The notes under the pieces: generated by a model | What the model saw: only the letters and a program-made list of their open reading frames with translations | The model's database searches: none | Told to the model about the DNA's origin: nothing | Translations under genes and position numbers: made by a program | Assembly (NCBI GenBank): GCA_009380025.1 | Contig: WHSP01000012.1 | Location: 1 to 56,892, forward strand | Length of the DNA stretch: 56,892 nt | Direction of reading: 5' to 3' | Source of the DNA: Gemmatimonas sp. | GTDB lineage: Bacteria > Gemmatimonadota > Gemmatimonadetes > Longimicrobiales > Longimicrobiaceae | Part shown: positions 28,046 through 37,213 of the stretch, piece after piece | How positions within the stretch are numbered: the stretch's first letter is position 1 | Layout: each line of letters opens with the position of its first letter

Positions 28046-30556
28046 ATGGCTTCGATCGGCAGAGATCTTCGCATCGCGCTTCGTTCTCTCCTGAGGACGC
28101 CCGGGTTCACAGCTGCCGCCGTGCTTACGCTGGCGTTGGGGATCGGAGCGCCCACCGCGATCTACACCGTGTTGAAGCGGGTCGTCCTGGATCCGCTTCC
28201 GTATCCGGAGGCGGAACGGCTGGTACGGCTTATCAACCACGTGCCCGGTGTGGAGCCCGACGCGCAGTGGGACATGGCCGCCGCCCAGTATTTCTACCTC
28301 GGCGAGCAGGCGAGCTCGTTCGAGGAGATTGGTGCGTACAACGCCGTCGCGTTCAACGTTCAGACCCCTGAGGGTCCGCGCCGGGTGCGCGGCGCAATGG
28401 TGTCGTTCAGCGCGATGGGCATGATCGGGGCGCGGTCGGCGCTTGGTCGCAGCATTGCCGAGAGCGATGACAACCCCGGTGCGACACCGGTGGCGGTTCT
28501 CTCGGATGGCTTCTGGCGTCGGGAGTTCGGAGGGGATCCCGACGTGGTGGGAAGCACGCTCGAGATTTTCAGTATGCCGATCGAGATCGTGGGGGTCCTG
28601 GAGCCGGGGGTGGAGCTACCCGCGGAACCCGGCACCCCATTGGGCGAAGGCACGGACCTGTGGATCCCGATCGCCTCCATCGACTCGCGCTTCAACCCGG
28701 AGGGGCCGTTCCAAAACAACCACACGACGCCGATGTTCGCGCGACTTGCCCCAGGTGTCTCGCTCGATCAGGCCCAGGCGGAGCTGGACCGCCTGACCAT
28801 ACGGTTGCCGGAGGCGTTCCCGAATGTCTATTCACAGGAATTCTTCGAGCGATACGGCTTCCGAACCCAGCTGTACCCGATGAAGGAGTACGTCGTGGGC
28901 CGCGTCGCGGAGTCCTTGTGGGTTCTGCTCGGCGCGGTCGCGATCGTCCTGCTGATCGCGTGCGCCAACGTGGCCAACCTGCTGCTGGTTCGGGTCGAAA
29001 GTCGCCGTCGAGAGCTGGCGATTCGTTCGGCGCTGGGGGCGAGCCCGGGTGCGATCGCGAGACGTCTCCTCGCCGAGGGTTTCGCGCTCGCACTGCTCGG
29101 CGGGATCCTGGGGGTGCTCCTGACTCTAGCCGGCACGCGCGCCCTGGTTGGGCTCGCTCCCGATGACTTCCCCCGCCTTGGCGATCTCCGGGTGGACGGT
29201 GGCGTGGCGCTCTTTGGATTCGGCCTCTCACTCCTGGCCACGCTGATGGTGGGAATCTTCCCGATTGTCCGGGCCAGATCGGAAACCTCGTCTGCCGCAC
29301 TCGCGGACGGTGGACGGGCGACCACGACAGGGCGGGAGCGCCAACGCGTACGGTCCGGCTTGGTCATCGCGCAGGTGGCGCTCGCCCTCGTTCTCATCAT
29401 CGGAGCCGGTCTACTGGTCGAGAGCTTCCGACGACTTCGGGCTCTCGATCCGGGTGTCGACCCCGACGGGGTAGTCGTCGTGGAGCTGAATATCGCTGGC
29501 GAACGTTACCCGGACAGCCGATCGAGGTGGCGCTTCTACGATGCGGTTCTCGAGGGCATGCGCTCCTTGCCGGGGGTGACCTCCGTCGGGATATCGCAGA
29601 CGGTGCCGTTCACCGGTGGCTACGGCTGCACGGTCCAGGGCTTCGAGGATCAACGGGTGTACGAGCGACTGGCGGCCTCGGAGATGACCACCTGCGCTGG
29701 GCAGGAACCGACTTCGCCCGGCTACTTCGAAGCCATGGGCATTCCGTTGTTGCGGGGCCGGACGTTCACCGACGCCGACAACGACCAGCCGAGCACAGGC
29801 GCCGTGATCGTGAGCGAAGCCTTTGCCAACCGCTTCTGGCCCGGCGAAGACCCGATCGGCAAGGGGGTCGGACCCAGCGGACAGACCGATCAGCCGTTCT
29901 ACCGCGTCGTTGGGGTGGTCGGCGACGTGTACAGCAATTCTCCGACGGAGGAACCCGCGGTCGCGATCTACTACCCGATCGTTCCCATCCCGGAGACCAC
30001 CGGCTGGTCGGCCAGTACGATGAACCTCGTCGTCCGGACGGAGCGGGGCAGCCCGACGTCGCTGCTGCCTGAGATCCGCCAGGCGGTGCAGGAGGTGGAT
30101 CCGACCATCCCGCTGGCCAACGCCCGGGAGATGCAGTCTCTCGTGGACGGCTCCATGAGCCGGGTCACGTTTGCTATGACCCTGCTCGGCATCGCCGCCG
30201 CGATGGCCCTGTTGTTGGCTGGCATCGGCATCTACGGCGTGGTCTCGTACATGGCGGCGCGACGTACGACAGAGATCGGCGTGCGGATGGCGCTGGGTGC
30301 CCGGAAGGGCCAAGTGGAGCGACTGGTGCTCGGTGGCTCTGCGAAGCTTGTGACCGTCGGTCTCGTCGTTGGTGGCGGTGCGGCGCTCCTGCTCACACGC
30401 CTGATGCGCGGGCTTCTCTACGGCGTGGAGCCGACGCACCCGGTGAGCTTCCTCTCGGCCGCCCTGTTACTCCTGGCGGTCGGCCTGCTCGCCACCTACC
30501 TGCCCGCACGACGCGCCACCCGGGTGGATCCGATCGCCGCTCTGCGGGCTGAGTAG
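28046..30556 (+). CDS. ADOP/MacB-type FtsX permease
   Basis: An 836-residue duplicated permease, the third in the window and closest in plan to that at 2979. TM1 is in LLRTPGFTAAAVLTLALGIG, the periplasmic domain spans about 50-280, and the central helices include AIVLLIACANVANLLLVRVE and a SRRRELAIRSALGAS loop. The second module starts SGLVIAQVALALVLIIGAGL, and the C-terminus is LPARRATRVDPIAALRAE. There is no prefix domain and no neighbouring PadR or ATPase. Start ATG 28046 (MASIGRDLRIALRS) is preferred over an upstream in-frame GTG/ATG because the conserved N-terminus begins there. Substrate unknown. Confidence 0.88.
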   Translation: MASIGRDLRIALRSLLRTPGFTAAAVLTLALGIGAPTAIYTVLKRVVLDPLPYPEAERLVRLINHVPGVEPDAQWDMAAAQYFYLGEQASSFEEIGAYNAVAFNVQTPEGPRRVRGAMVSFSAMGMIGARSALGRSIAESDDNPGATPVAVLSDGFWRREFGGDPDVVGSTLEIFSMPIEIVGVLEPGVELPAEPGTPLGEGTDLWIPIASIDSRFNPEGPFQNNHTTPMFARLAPGVSLDQAQAELDRLTIRLPEAFPNVYSQEFFERYGFRTQLYPMKEYVVGRVAESLWVLLGAVAIVLLIACANVANLLLVRVESRRRELAIRSALGASPGAIARRLLAEGFALALLGGILGVLLTLAGTRALVGLAPDDFPRLGDLRVDGGVALFGFGLSLLATLMVGIFPIVRARSETSSAALADGGRATTTGRERQRVRSGLVIAQVALALVLIIGAGLLVESFRRLRALDPGVDPDGVVVVELNIAGERYPDSRSRWRFYDAVLEGMRSLPGVTSVGISQTVPFTGGYGCTVQGFEDQRVYERLAASEMTTCAGQEPTSPGYFEAMGIPLLRGRTFTDADNDQPSTGAVIVSEAFANRFWPGEDPIGKGVGPSGQTDQPFYRVVGVVGDVYSNSPTEEPAVAIYYPIVPIPETTGWSASTMNLVVRTERGSPTSLLPEIRQAVQEVDPTIPLANAREMQSLVDGSMSRVTFAMTLLGIAAAMALLLAGIGIYGVVSYMAARRTTEIGVRMALGARKGQVERLVLGGSAKLVTVGLVVGGGAALLLTRLMRGLLYGVEPTHPVSFLSAALLLLAVGLLATYLPARRATRVDPIAALRAE

Positions 30557-30719
30557 CAGATCGGTCGGGATCCGCGAGTACGTCGCGTAAACGGCTGTAC
30601 TGGACGTGGATGATGGCTCACGCACAGGTTTAGTCACAACGCGTCGCTGGATGCGCAACGACGGGGACTCCGTACACGATGGCTGAAGCATGGCGATGTA
30701 TTCGGGTGGCCTCGCCAGC

Positions 30720-30838
30720 CGTCATTCCCGCGACAGCGGGAATCCAGAAGGCTTGAAACCGACGGGGCGACTGGATCGTGACTGGATCCCCGCTCCCGGC
30801 TTACAGCCCGCCGGGACAGGCTTCGCGGGGATGACGAC
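30720..30838. repeat. REP-like repeat (GTCATTCCCGC family), full palindrome
   Basis: GTCATTCCCGCGACAGCGGG, then AATCCAG opens the element, and CTGGATCCCC ... GCGGGGATGACGAC closes it in inverted orientation, so the 119 bases can fold as one long hairpin. This is the most complete of four copies. The rest of the 30557-30909 gap (353 bases) holds no gene. Confidence 0.75.
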
Positions 30839-30909
30839 TCGGAACACGTCGCCGCAACCGTAGCCAGGAGGGACCGAGGCCGGGCATTGCCGTCAGGGCA
30901 AGTCAGGCC

Positions 30910-33444
30910 TTAATTGGCTGCCACCTGCCACCACCACGCTGCTCGCCGGAGGTGACGATCCATCTCGGATCGTTCGCCCGCCCGCGCGTGCGTTTCGCCC
31001 GCGACGTAATGGGCATACGCGTACTGCCTCGGAATGCCGCTCGATGCGGCGTCCGCCCACGGTGCGTCCTGCTTCAGGATCCTGCCCCTCCGGATGTAGA
31101 CGTCCCATAGGAGCGTATCGGTCAGAGGAAGATCGATCGCGGCGCCGGCTATGGCCGACAGTTGGCTATTCTCGATACGGACGACGCCATCTTCGCTGTC
31201 GTCCGGAAGCGGTCCATTGTGAATCTTCCAGGTAAGACCCTGTCGAATGGCGTAGTCCTCGATCCCCAGCGTGGAGACGATGGAAGACCCGGGCATGAAG
31301 TGAACCGGTCGCTCGCCCAACGTCGATCGCAGCATCGTAGCGACGAAGGTATCGGCGGGAGCCAGGTAGGTTCCTGAGGCTATGGTTGCTTCTATGTCAC
31401 CCGCGCGCAGGGTCATCGGGGAGTCGGTGACGAAGTAGCTGCCCGCGATCGTTTCAATCTCCTCATCAGAGAGCGGAAAGATCGAATCGGGAGGCGGTTC
31501 GGTCGCCTGTAGCCAACCCGCGCGCGCGAGCGGAAGTGGCAAGTCCCCAGGCTTCATCGCTCGCTGGCAGACGATCCTAGTTGGGGTGGCGTCCGGATCG
31601 ACACCGGCAGGGCACGGCTCCGTGAGCTGTCTCAGCTGCTTCACGTACCACGATGTGTTCAGGTATTCGCTTACCATCACCGTGACGTCCCTGCGAAGCC
31701 CCTCGACTTCCTGCAGATACCACAGCGGGAAGGTGTCGTTGTCGCCGTTCGTGACGAGCACGCCGTAGGGCTCGACGCTCATGAGCGCGTTATACGCGAA
31801 GTCGCGTGCGGCGAAATCGTCGGCCCGCGACGCCCACGACCAGTTCAGCGCCAGTGGGATGACGGCAAGCGCGAGCACCGGGGAGGTAGCGAGTCGAGGC
31901 ACTGGCACCTTCGCGCGGGCGATCCCAGCCATGCGCGACCAGAGCGCGACCAAGCCGATCCCTGCCCAGAGACCCCAGACGCTGAAGCCGATCACGAAGA
32001 AGTAATCGCGCTCACGCACCTCGTGCATCGAGACGGCCGGGAACCGATCCCACGCGATCGCAAAGCCGTAGCGGAAGTTCAGGTATCCAACGAGCCCGAG
32101 GGAGAGCGTCAGAAAGAGTGTGCCCATGTAGATCGCCGTCTCACGATCGGCTTTCCAGTTCGTCCTCGCCCCGAACAGGCCAAGGAGGACGAAGAGCACC
32201 GTAAGGGCTGGTCGCATACCGCCGAAGAGAGGATCGGCGCCCGCGAGCCCTCGTCCCCATTGCCAGTCGAAGTATTGCAGGTAGTTGAGAAGTTGGAGGC
32301 CGATCAGCTCTGCGCTGCGTGGCGCCTGCTTCGCCGGATAGAGCGTGGGGTCCAACAGAAGGGGCGGCTTGCCGTATTGGTCGCGCGACAGCACCGCCGA
32401 CAGAGCATCGCATCCGCTCGCGCCCCAGGTATAGATGCTCTGCACGGCCCCGACGATCGACGCGCATTCGGGTTGACCTTCGGCGAGGATCGGGTCCTGT
32501 GCCGCCCGGAGCGGTAGAAGGAGTTGAGTGGAAAGGGCGAGCGCGACTACGGGCAATGCGACGAGCCAGAACGTCGGGCGCTTGAGCGCACGCCGATCGA
32601 CGAGGACTACGAATGCCGCGAGCGCCGGAACGACGAGCACGCCCATCAAGTGATTTGTTGCCGTCAGCGCCACGACGAAGACGATGGTAACGAGACGTCG
32701 TAGCCCGCATCCGGTGTCACGCCATCGCAGAATCAGCCAACTCACCAGGGCAGAAGTGAAGAAGGAGACCGCATATACCTTCTCGCTGACGTTCGACTGA
32801 TTCCAGACCGTGAACGCCGTCGCCGAGAGCGCGACGGCAGCCGCGGCACCGATCCAGCGAACCTTCCGATCCTCGATCGTACCCGCGAGCACTCGATCGA
32901 CGACCAGAAACCACAGGGCATGGGAACCTGCGGAGAGGAACGCGCTGAACAGATTGATGCTCACCACGGGCGTCAGGCCCGTCGGTGCGAGCACGACTTC
33001 CCACAGATGCGCCAGGAGGACGAAAAGCGAACTGCCTGGGGGATGTGGTATCCCGAGCGTATGCGCCACCGCGGTGTACTCACCGGAATCCCAGAAGCCG
33101 ATCGACGGGGCCAGGGTGACCACGTAGAGCACGAAGACCAGCAGGCCAGCGATGAATGCAGCCGCATAGGGTGGGCGGCGATCGTCCTCCAGCAGGTCGT
33201 GCGAGGATCGGTATCGACGCAGCGCGCCCGCCCATTGGTGCGGAACGCTGCGGGCAAGGTCGAGCAGTACTTCACCGAGGAAGACGAGCAATCCCGCCGT
33301 ACCCGCCTGTCGCACACGGTACCAGTCAGAAAACGTACGGCGGAGCTCCTGGCCGTACTCGTTCCGGAATCCCGGCGGATAGAGAAACAGTAAGAGCCCA
33401 TAAACGCGCTCCAGAGACGAGCCACCGGATGCCCGCGTGCTCAT
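30910..33444 (-). CDS. DUF2723 (TMEM260-like) membrane protein with an N-terminal permease-type prefix
   Basis: An 844-residue polytopic membrane protein. Residues about 10-85 (YGLLLFLYPPGFRNEYGQEL, RRTFSDWYRV, then a VFLGEVLLDLARSVPHQW helix) are the short domain usually found at the front of PadR-controlled ADOP permeases. From about residue 95 it is DUF2723: the luminal/periplasmic motif GFWDSGEYTAVAHTLGIPHP followed by PG, about ten TM helices, then a soluble C-terminal domain with LVTNGDNDTFPLWYLQEVEG. DUF2723 is related to protein O-mannosyltransferases, where the Asp-Glu pair of DSGE is catalytic. The start is ATG 33444 or GTG 33447, overlapping the PadR stop. Combination of a regulator-linked prefix with a glycosyltransferase-like body is unusual. 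Confidence 0.85.
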   Translation of the reverse strand: MSTRASGGSSLERVYGLLLFLYPPGFRNEYGQELRRTFSDWYRVRQAGTAGLLVFLGEVLLDLARSVPHQWAGALRRYRSSHDLLEDDRRPPYAAAFIAGLLVFVLYVVTLAPSIGFWDSGEYTAVAHTLGIPHPPGSSLFVLLAHLWEVVLAPTGLTPVVSINLFSAFLSAGSHALWFLVVDRVLAGTIEDRKVRWIGAAAAVALSATAFTVWNQSNVSEKVYAVSFFTSALVSWLILRWRDTGCGLRRLVTIVFVVALTATNHLMGVLVVPALAAFVVLVDRRALKRPTFWLVALPVVALALSTQLLLPLRAAQDPILAEGQPECASIVGAVQSIYTWGASGCDALSAVLSRDQYGKPPLLLDPTLYPAKQAPRSAELIGLQLLNYLQYFDWQWGRGLAGADPLFGGMRPALTVLFVLLGLFGARTNWKADRETAIYMGTLFLTLSLGLVGYLNFRYGFAIAWDRFPAVSMHEVRERDYFFVIGFSVWGLWAGIGLVALWSRMAGIARAKVPVPRLATSPVLALAVIPLALNWSWASRADDFAARDFAYNALMSVEPYGVLVTNGDNDTFPLWYLQEVEGLRRDVTVMVSEYLNTSWYVKQLRQLTEPCPAGVDPDATPTRIVCQRAMKPGDLPLPLARAGWLQATEPPPDSIFPLSDEEIETIAGSYFVTDSPMTLRAGDIEATIASGTYLAPADTFVATMLRSTLGERPVHFMPGSSIVSTLGIEDYAIRQGLTWKIHNGPLPDDSEDGVVRIENSQLSAIAGAAIDLPLTDTLLWDVYIRRGRILKQDAPWADAASSGIPRQYAYAHYVAGETHARAGERSEMDRHLRRAAWWWQVAAN

Positions 33445-33809
33445 CACGCCATCCCCCGCTGTGGCAGGAGCTTCTTCTGCCGGGCGCCCATGAGGAGCCG
33501 CTCCAACCGACGCGCCTCGAGCGTCGCTAGCTCCCGACCGAGAGCCGTCAGGTGATAGTAACGACGCCTTTCATCATCGGCCGCGCGCCAATCGGCCTCC
33601 ACTTCCTCGATCAGTCCCTGCCCGCGAAGCCGCTTGATCGCACCATACAGCGTCCCCGGACCGAGGCGGAGCCTGCCGTCGGTACGCTCTCCCACTTCCT
33701 GAATGATCCCATAGCCGTGGCGGTCCTCGTCCGCGAGCGACAGCAGAATCTGAAAGACCGCCTCGCTCAGGGGTACGAGCGCTTTCGGATCGTCGAGAGT
33801 TCGTGTCAT
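33444..33809 (-). CDS. PadR family transcriptional regulator
   Basis: A 121-residue winged-helix regulator: LVPLSEAVFQILLSLADEDR, HGYGIIQEVGERTDGRLRLG, PGTLYGAIKRL, LIEEVEADWRAADDERRRYY and LTALGRELA. It belongs to the PadR subgroup with a short C-terminal helix. ATG 33809 has GGAAG 4 bases upstream; a longer in-frame start would place the N-terminus across the operator palindrome, which argues against it. Its stop overlaps the start of the DUF2723 gene, so the two are co-translated. A perfect 21-base palindrome 38 bases before the start is the probable autoregulatory site. Confidence 0.9.
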   Translation of the reverse strand: MTRTLDDPKALVPLSEAVFQILLSLADEDRHGYGIIQEVGERTDGRLRLGPGTLYGAIKRLRGQGLIEEVEADWRAADDERRRYYHLTALGRELATLEARRLERLLMGARQKKLLPQRGMA

Positions 33810-33847
33810 CCGCTTCCGTTTCTGGGAGGGTTCTGGGACCGAGGTCG

Positions 33848-33868
33848 CTATATCGTGACACGATATAG
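33848..33868. promoter_or_regulatory. perfect palindromic PadR operator
   Basis: CTATATCGTG-A-CACGATATAG: 10-bp perfect arms around one base, 38 bases upstream of the padR ATG. TATATCGTGACACGATATA-type palindromes are typical operators upstream of PadR/ADOP loci. It lies between this gene and the divergent fur gene. Confidence 0.75.
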
Positions 33869-33930
33869 TTTCCTGCGCTGGCGTCAAGCCTCTCCGAGGC
33901 GTGGAGCCGATTTTTGACTTGGTCTGTTAC

Positions 33931-33943
33931 TTGACATAGTCAA
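33931..33943. promoter_or_regulatory. candidate Fur-family box
   Basis: TTGAC-ATA-GTCAA is a perfect palindrome 23 bases before the fur start codon, with a second TTGACTT half-site at 33914. Position fits peroxide-responsive autoregulation. It also overlaps a TTGACA -35-like hexamer. Confidence 0.5.
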
Positions 33944-33966
33944 ATCTAGTCGTAGGTTTCGGCCCC

Positions 33967-34473
33967 ATGGATTTCGCCAGGCACGACTTCAGCCAATCCC
34001 TCCGTAACGCGGGCCTACGGGTCACGGTACCGCGACTCGCGGTGCTCACGGCAATGGCCGAGGGATCGCCGCATGTGGACGCCGATGCGATTGCGGAAGC
34101 AATGCGTGCTCGGATCGGCGATGTTCCCCGCCAGACGGTCTACAATGTCCTCCGTGCGTTCCTGGAAGCTGGGCTCGTACGTCGCATCGAGCCGGCCGGA
34201 AGCCGGGGGCTATACGAGCTTCGTGTCGGGGACAATCACCACCACGTGGTGTGTCGGCGGTGCGGCGCCACAGCCGACATCGACTGTGTGGCGGGCAGGG
34301 CGCCATGCCTGGAGCCCGAGGAGACGGGTGGGTTCCTGATCGACGAGGCAGAGGTGACGTTCTGGGGATTGTGTCCCGCGTGCCGAGGGCTGACATCCGA
34401 GGGGGGCGACGCGACGGGTCGCCGTGAATCGGCCACAAACCATATTGGGAGGGGAGAATCAGATGTCGGATGA
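33967..34473 (+). CDS. Fur family regulator (PerR/FurA-like)
   Basis: A 168-residue Fur-family repressor. The N-terminal winged helix contains [20 protein letters not shown] and [20 protein letters not shown]. The dimerisation domain has the regulatory metal site [16 protein letters not shown] (about 92-107), and the structural zinc Cys pairs are CRRC and CPAC (near 137-140). Residues after about 145 ([15 protein letters not shown]...) are an unconserved tail. The gene overlaps the catalase start by 11 bases, an arrangement like the actinobacterial furA-katG pair, so a peroxide-sensing role is likely; the sequence does not settle Mn, Fe or Zn use. Confidence 0.87.
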   Translation: MDFARHDFSQSLRNAGLRVTVPRLAVLTAMAEGSPHVDADAIAEAMRARIGDVPRQTVYNVLRAFLEAGLVRRIEPAGSRGLYELRVGDNHHHVVCRRCGATADIDCVAGRAPCLEPEETGGFLIDEAEVTFWGLCPACRGLTSEGGDATGRRESATNHIGRGESDVG

Positions 34474-35945
34474 ACGAAAGCCCACCACCACGACGGATGC
34501 AGGCATTCCCGCAGCGAGTGACGACCATTCGCTATCCGCAGGGCCCAATGGTCCGTTGCTGTTACAGGACCACTACCTGATTCAGAAGATGGCGCAGTTC
34601 AACCGGGAACGTGTGCCCGAGCGAGTCGTGCACGCCAAAGGAGGCGGCGCGCACGGCTTCTTCGAGGTCACCGCTGAAGTGACGCCGTATACGAAGGCGG
34701 CGTTCCTCAACCGGGTCGGTAAGAGGACGCCGGTCTTCATCCGCTTCTCCACTGTGGCAGGCGAGCTGGGATCGGCCGATACCATGCGTGACCCACGGGG
34801 CTTCGCCATCAAGTTCTACACGGAGGAGGGGAACTACGACCTCGTCGGCAACAACACACCGATCTTCTTCATCCGAGATCCCCAGAAGTTTTCGGATTTC
34901 ATCCACTCGCAGAAGCGCCACCCGGTCACCAACACGCGTGATCACGACATGCAGTGGGACTTCTGGGCGCAGTCGCCCGAATCGGCGCACCAGGTCGCTT
35001 TTCTGATGACGGATCGGGGGACGCCACGCAGCTGGCGCCACATGAACGGCTATTCCAGCCACACGTTCATGTGGATCAACGCCCAGGGCAATCGGTTCTG
35101 GGTCAAGTACCACTTCAAGACGGACCAGGGCATCGACAACTTCGCCGATGGCGAGGCGAAGGCGATGGTATCGGAGGATCCCGACCACCACATGCGGGAT
35201 CTGTTCAATGCAATCGAAGGCGGCGACCATCCTTCCTGGACTCTGCAGATGCAGATCATGCCGTTCGACGCGGCGAAGGAATATCGGTTCAACCCGTTCG
35301 ACCTGACCAAGGTGTGGCCGCACGGGGATTTCCCGCCGATCACGATCGGGAGGCTCGTGCTAGACCGGAACCCGGCGAACTACTTCGCCGAGGTCGAGCA
35401 GGCGGCGTTCGAACCATCGAACATGGTACCGGGCATCGGACCCAGCCCGGACAAGATGTTGATCGGCCGTTTGTTCAGTTATCCGGACACGCACCGCCAC
35501 CGAATCGGCACGAACTATCAGCAGTTGCCGATCAATCTGCCGCACTCCGAGGTGCACAGCTACAACAAGGACGGCGGCATGCGGTATCGCCACAACGGCG
35601 ATCAGCCGGTCTACGCGCCCAACAGTTATGGTGGGCCTGTGGCGGATCCGCAGCATGAGGAGCCGGGATGGTTCGTCAGCGGGGAGATCGTGCGAAGCGC
35701 CTCTCAGCCGCACAGCGATGACGACGACTACCGTTCAGCCTCGGACGCTGTGGACAGATGTGCTCTCGGAGACGGATCGCGACCACATGATTGCGAACAT
35801 CGTCGGCCATCTGAAGGGGGGTGTCCGGCCGGAGACCCTCGAGCGGGCCGTCGACTACTGGCGGAAGATCCACCCCGATCTCGGCGACCGCGTCGCTGCG
35901 GGCGTGGGACTGCCGACTATATCGGCGGTGATCGCCAGCCGGTAG
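34463..35945 (+). CDS. monofunctional haem catalase, frameshifted near the C-terminus
   Basis: Clade-3-type catalase (2 H2O2 to O2 and water). Catalytic His57 is in [12 protein letters not shown], Asn130/131 in [10 protein letters not shown], and the haem-ligand Tyr340 in [16 protein letters not shown]. Conserved VRFSTV-like [16 protein letters not shown] is present. The frame is intact to about residue 423; then one extra base in GACTACCGTTCAGCC (about 35731) shifts it. The true end ([20 protein letters not shown] ... [14 protein letters not shown]) continues in the next frame to 35945, restoring about 493 residues. If translated without correction, an aberrant tail runs to 36349. The core haem domain is complete, so some activity is possible. 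ATG 34463 has GGGAGGGGAG upstream. Confidence 0.85.
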
Positions 35946-36000
35946 GACCGCAGGGGTCCGCAAGAAGGCTCATTAAAAGGCTTGATAAGAGGGGCCCCTG

Positions 36001-36178
36001 CGAAAGGCCGAAGAGATCGTGCTCCGAACGAAAGGATCGCTTGCGGGCCCGAGGCCCGCGCCCCAGGAAAGCGCGACGCCAACCGCAGCCGGCCTCGGTA
36101 CCCCTGGGAGCGCAGTCGTCCTCGCCCGTCGTAGGTTTCGCCATTCCCACGCAGCGCGCGATTAATCAAGGGCCTTTT
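36001..36178. repeat. interspersed TIR repeat, diverged copy E
   Basis: Starts CGAAAGGCCGAAGAGATCGT and ends GCGCGATTAATCAAGGGCCT, the same terminal pattern as the element at 41900-42047, and also has the TTCCCACGCAG box. Its middle contains a GCGGGCCCGAGGCCCGCG unit like that at 11081, so it looks composite. The whole 35946-36464 gap otherwise holds no gene. Confidence 0.6.
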
Positions 36179-36464
36179 GAAGAAGACCACACCGCGCGAA
36201 TCATCGTCGTGAAACCGCGTGGCCCAAATTCTGGCGGCCGGAGTCATCCAGTGGGCGATCATTTAGGGTGCCAACGATTCCCGGTTGGACGCGGTACCGG
36301 CCCAAGTAGTGGGTACGCTTCACACCCGCGTGCGGGATTAGGGGGATAGGATCCATTCCCAACTCCGACTAATTTTGTCCGAGCCAGACAACTCCGTACC
36401 GCCCGAACGGCATTATGGATACGCTCGGATCCGGATGCGGACCGATGGAAGGAGGACGGTTGGC

Positions 36465-37043
36465 ATGGCCATCTCACTGACCAAGCGGCTGTTTACGGTG
36501 GCTGACTACTACCGGATGGCCGCAACAGGCATTCTGAGCCCGGATGATCGAGTCGAGTTGCTCGAGGGCGAAGTCGTGGAAATGACGCCAATCAGCAGTC
36601 GCCACGCAGGCTGCGTCAACTACCTCGGTCGTGAGCTTCAACGACTGATCGGATCACGCGCCGTGGTGGCCATACAGAATCCGGTGCAGCTCAGCGACCT
36701 ATCAGAGCCGCAGCCGGACCTGAGCGTGCTGAAACCTCGCCCGGACCTCTACCGCGAATCTCATCCACGCCCGGAGGACACCTGGCTGGTCATCGAGGTG
36801 GCGGACACGTCGGTGGAAACAGACCGTACGGTCAAGGGTTTCCTTTACGCCCGGGCGGGGGTTCCCGAGTTCTGGTTGGTCGACCTCTCGTCCGCGACGA
36901 TCGAGGTCTATCGAAATCCAGGTGAGGGCGGGTGGGCCGAAGGGTCGCTTGCCCGTTCCAGCGAACGATTGAGCCCTGCTGCCCTACCGGATGTTGGGTT
37001 GGATGTAGCAGAAGTGTTCGGCGAAACGCGGGTACCCGACTGA
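36465..37043 (+). CDS. Uma2 family (PD-(D/E)XK) endonuclease-like protein
   Basis: A 192-residue Uma2 protein, not a close copy of the tandem pair. It has the usual order: YYRMAATGILSPDDRVELLE then GEVVEMTPISSRHAG, QPDLSVLKPRPDLY, the acidic strand WLVIEVADTSVETDRTVK, and YARAGVPEFWLVDLSSATIE. This is the subgroup with 'Y.M...GIL..DDRVELLEGE'. ATG 36465 (MAISLTKRLFTVADYY) is selected because AAGGAGG lies 10 bases upstream and conservation begins there; an upstream frame starts at 36375. The gene follows a repeat-rich gap after the catalase and stands alone. Confidence 0.85.
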   Translation: MAISLTKRLFTVADYYRMAATGILSPDDRVELLEGEVVEMTPISSRHAGCVNYLGRELQRLIGSRAVVAIQNPVQLSDLSEPQPDLSVLKPRPDLYRESHPRPEDTWLVIEVADTSVETDRTVKGFLYARAGVPEFWLVDLSSATIEVYRNPGEGGWAEGSLARSSERLSPAALPDVGLDVAEVFGETRVPD

Positions 37044-37213
37044 TGGGATCACGCCCATCAACGGCCGGCGGGTATCAGCCGTCCGGCGACGATGGCCCCT
37101 TCCCAATTCCTTCCGCCCGTACGCGACAGTGGGCGAAAGCCTACGCTTCAAGGACGAGGCAGTTTCAATCTCATGGTCGACTCGCACGGCCAAACCTTGG
37201 AAGTCGTTCACAG

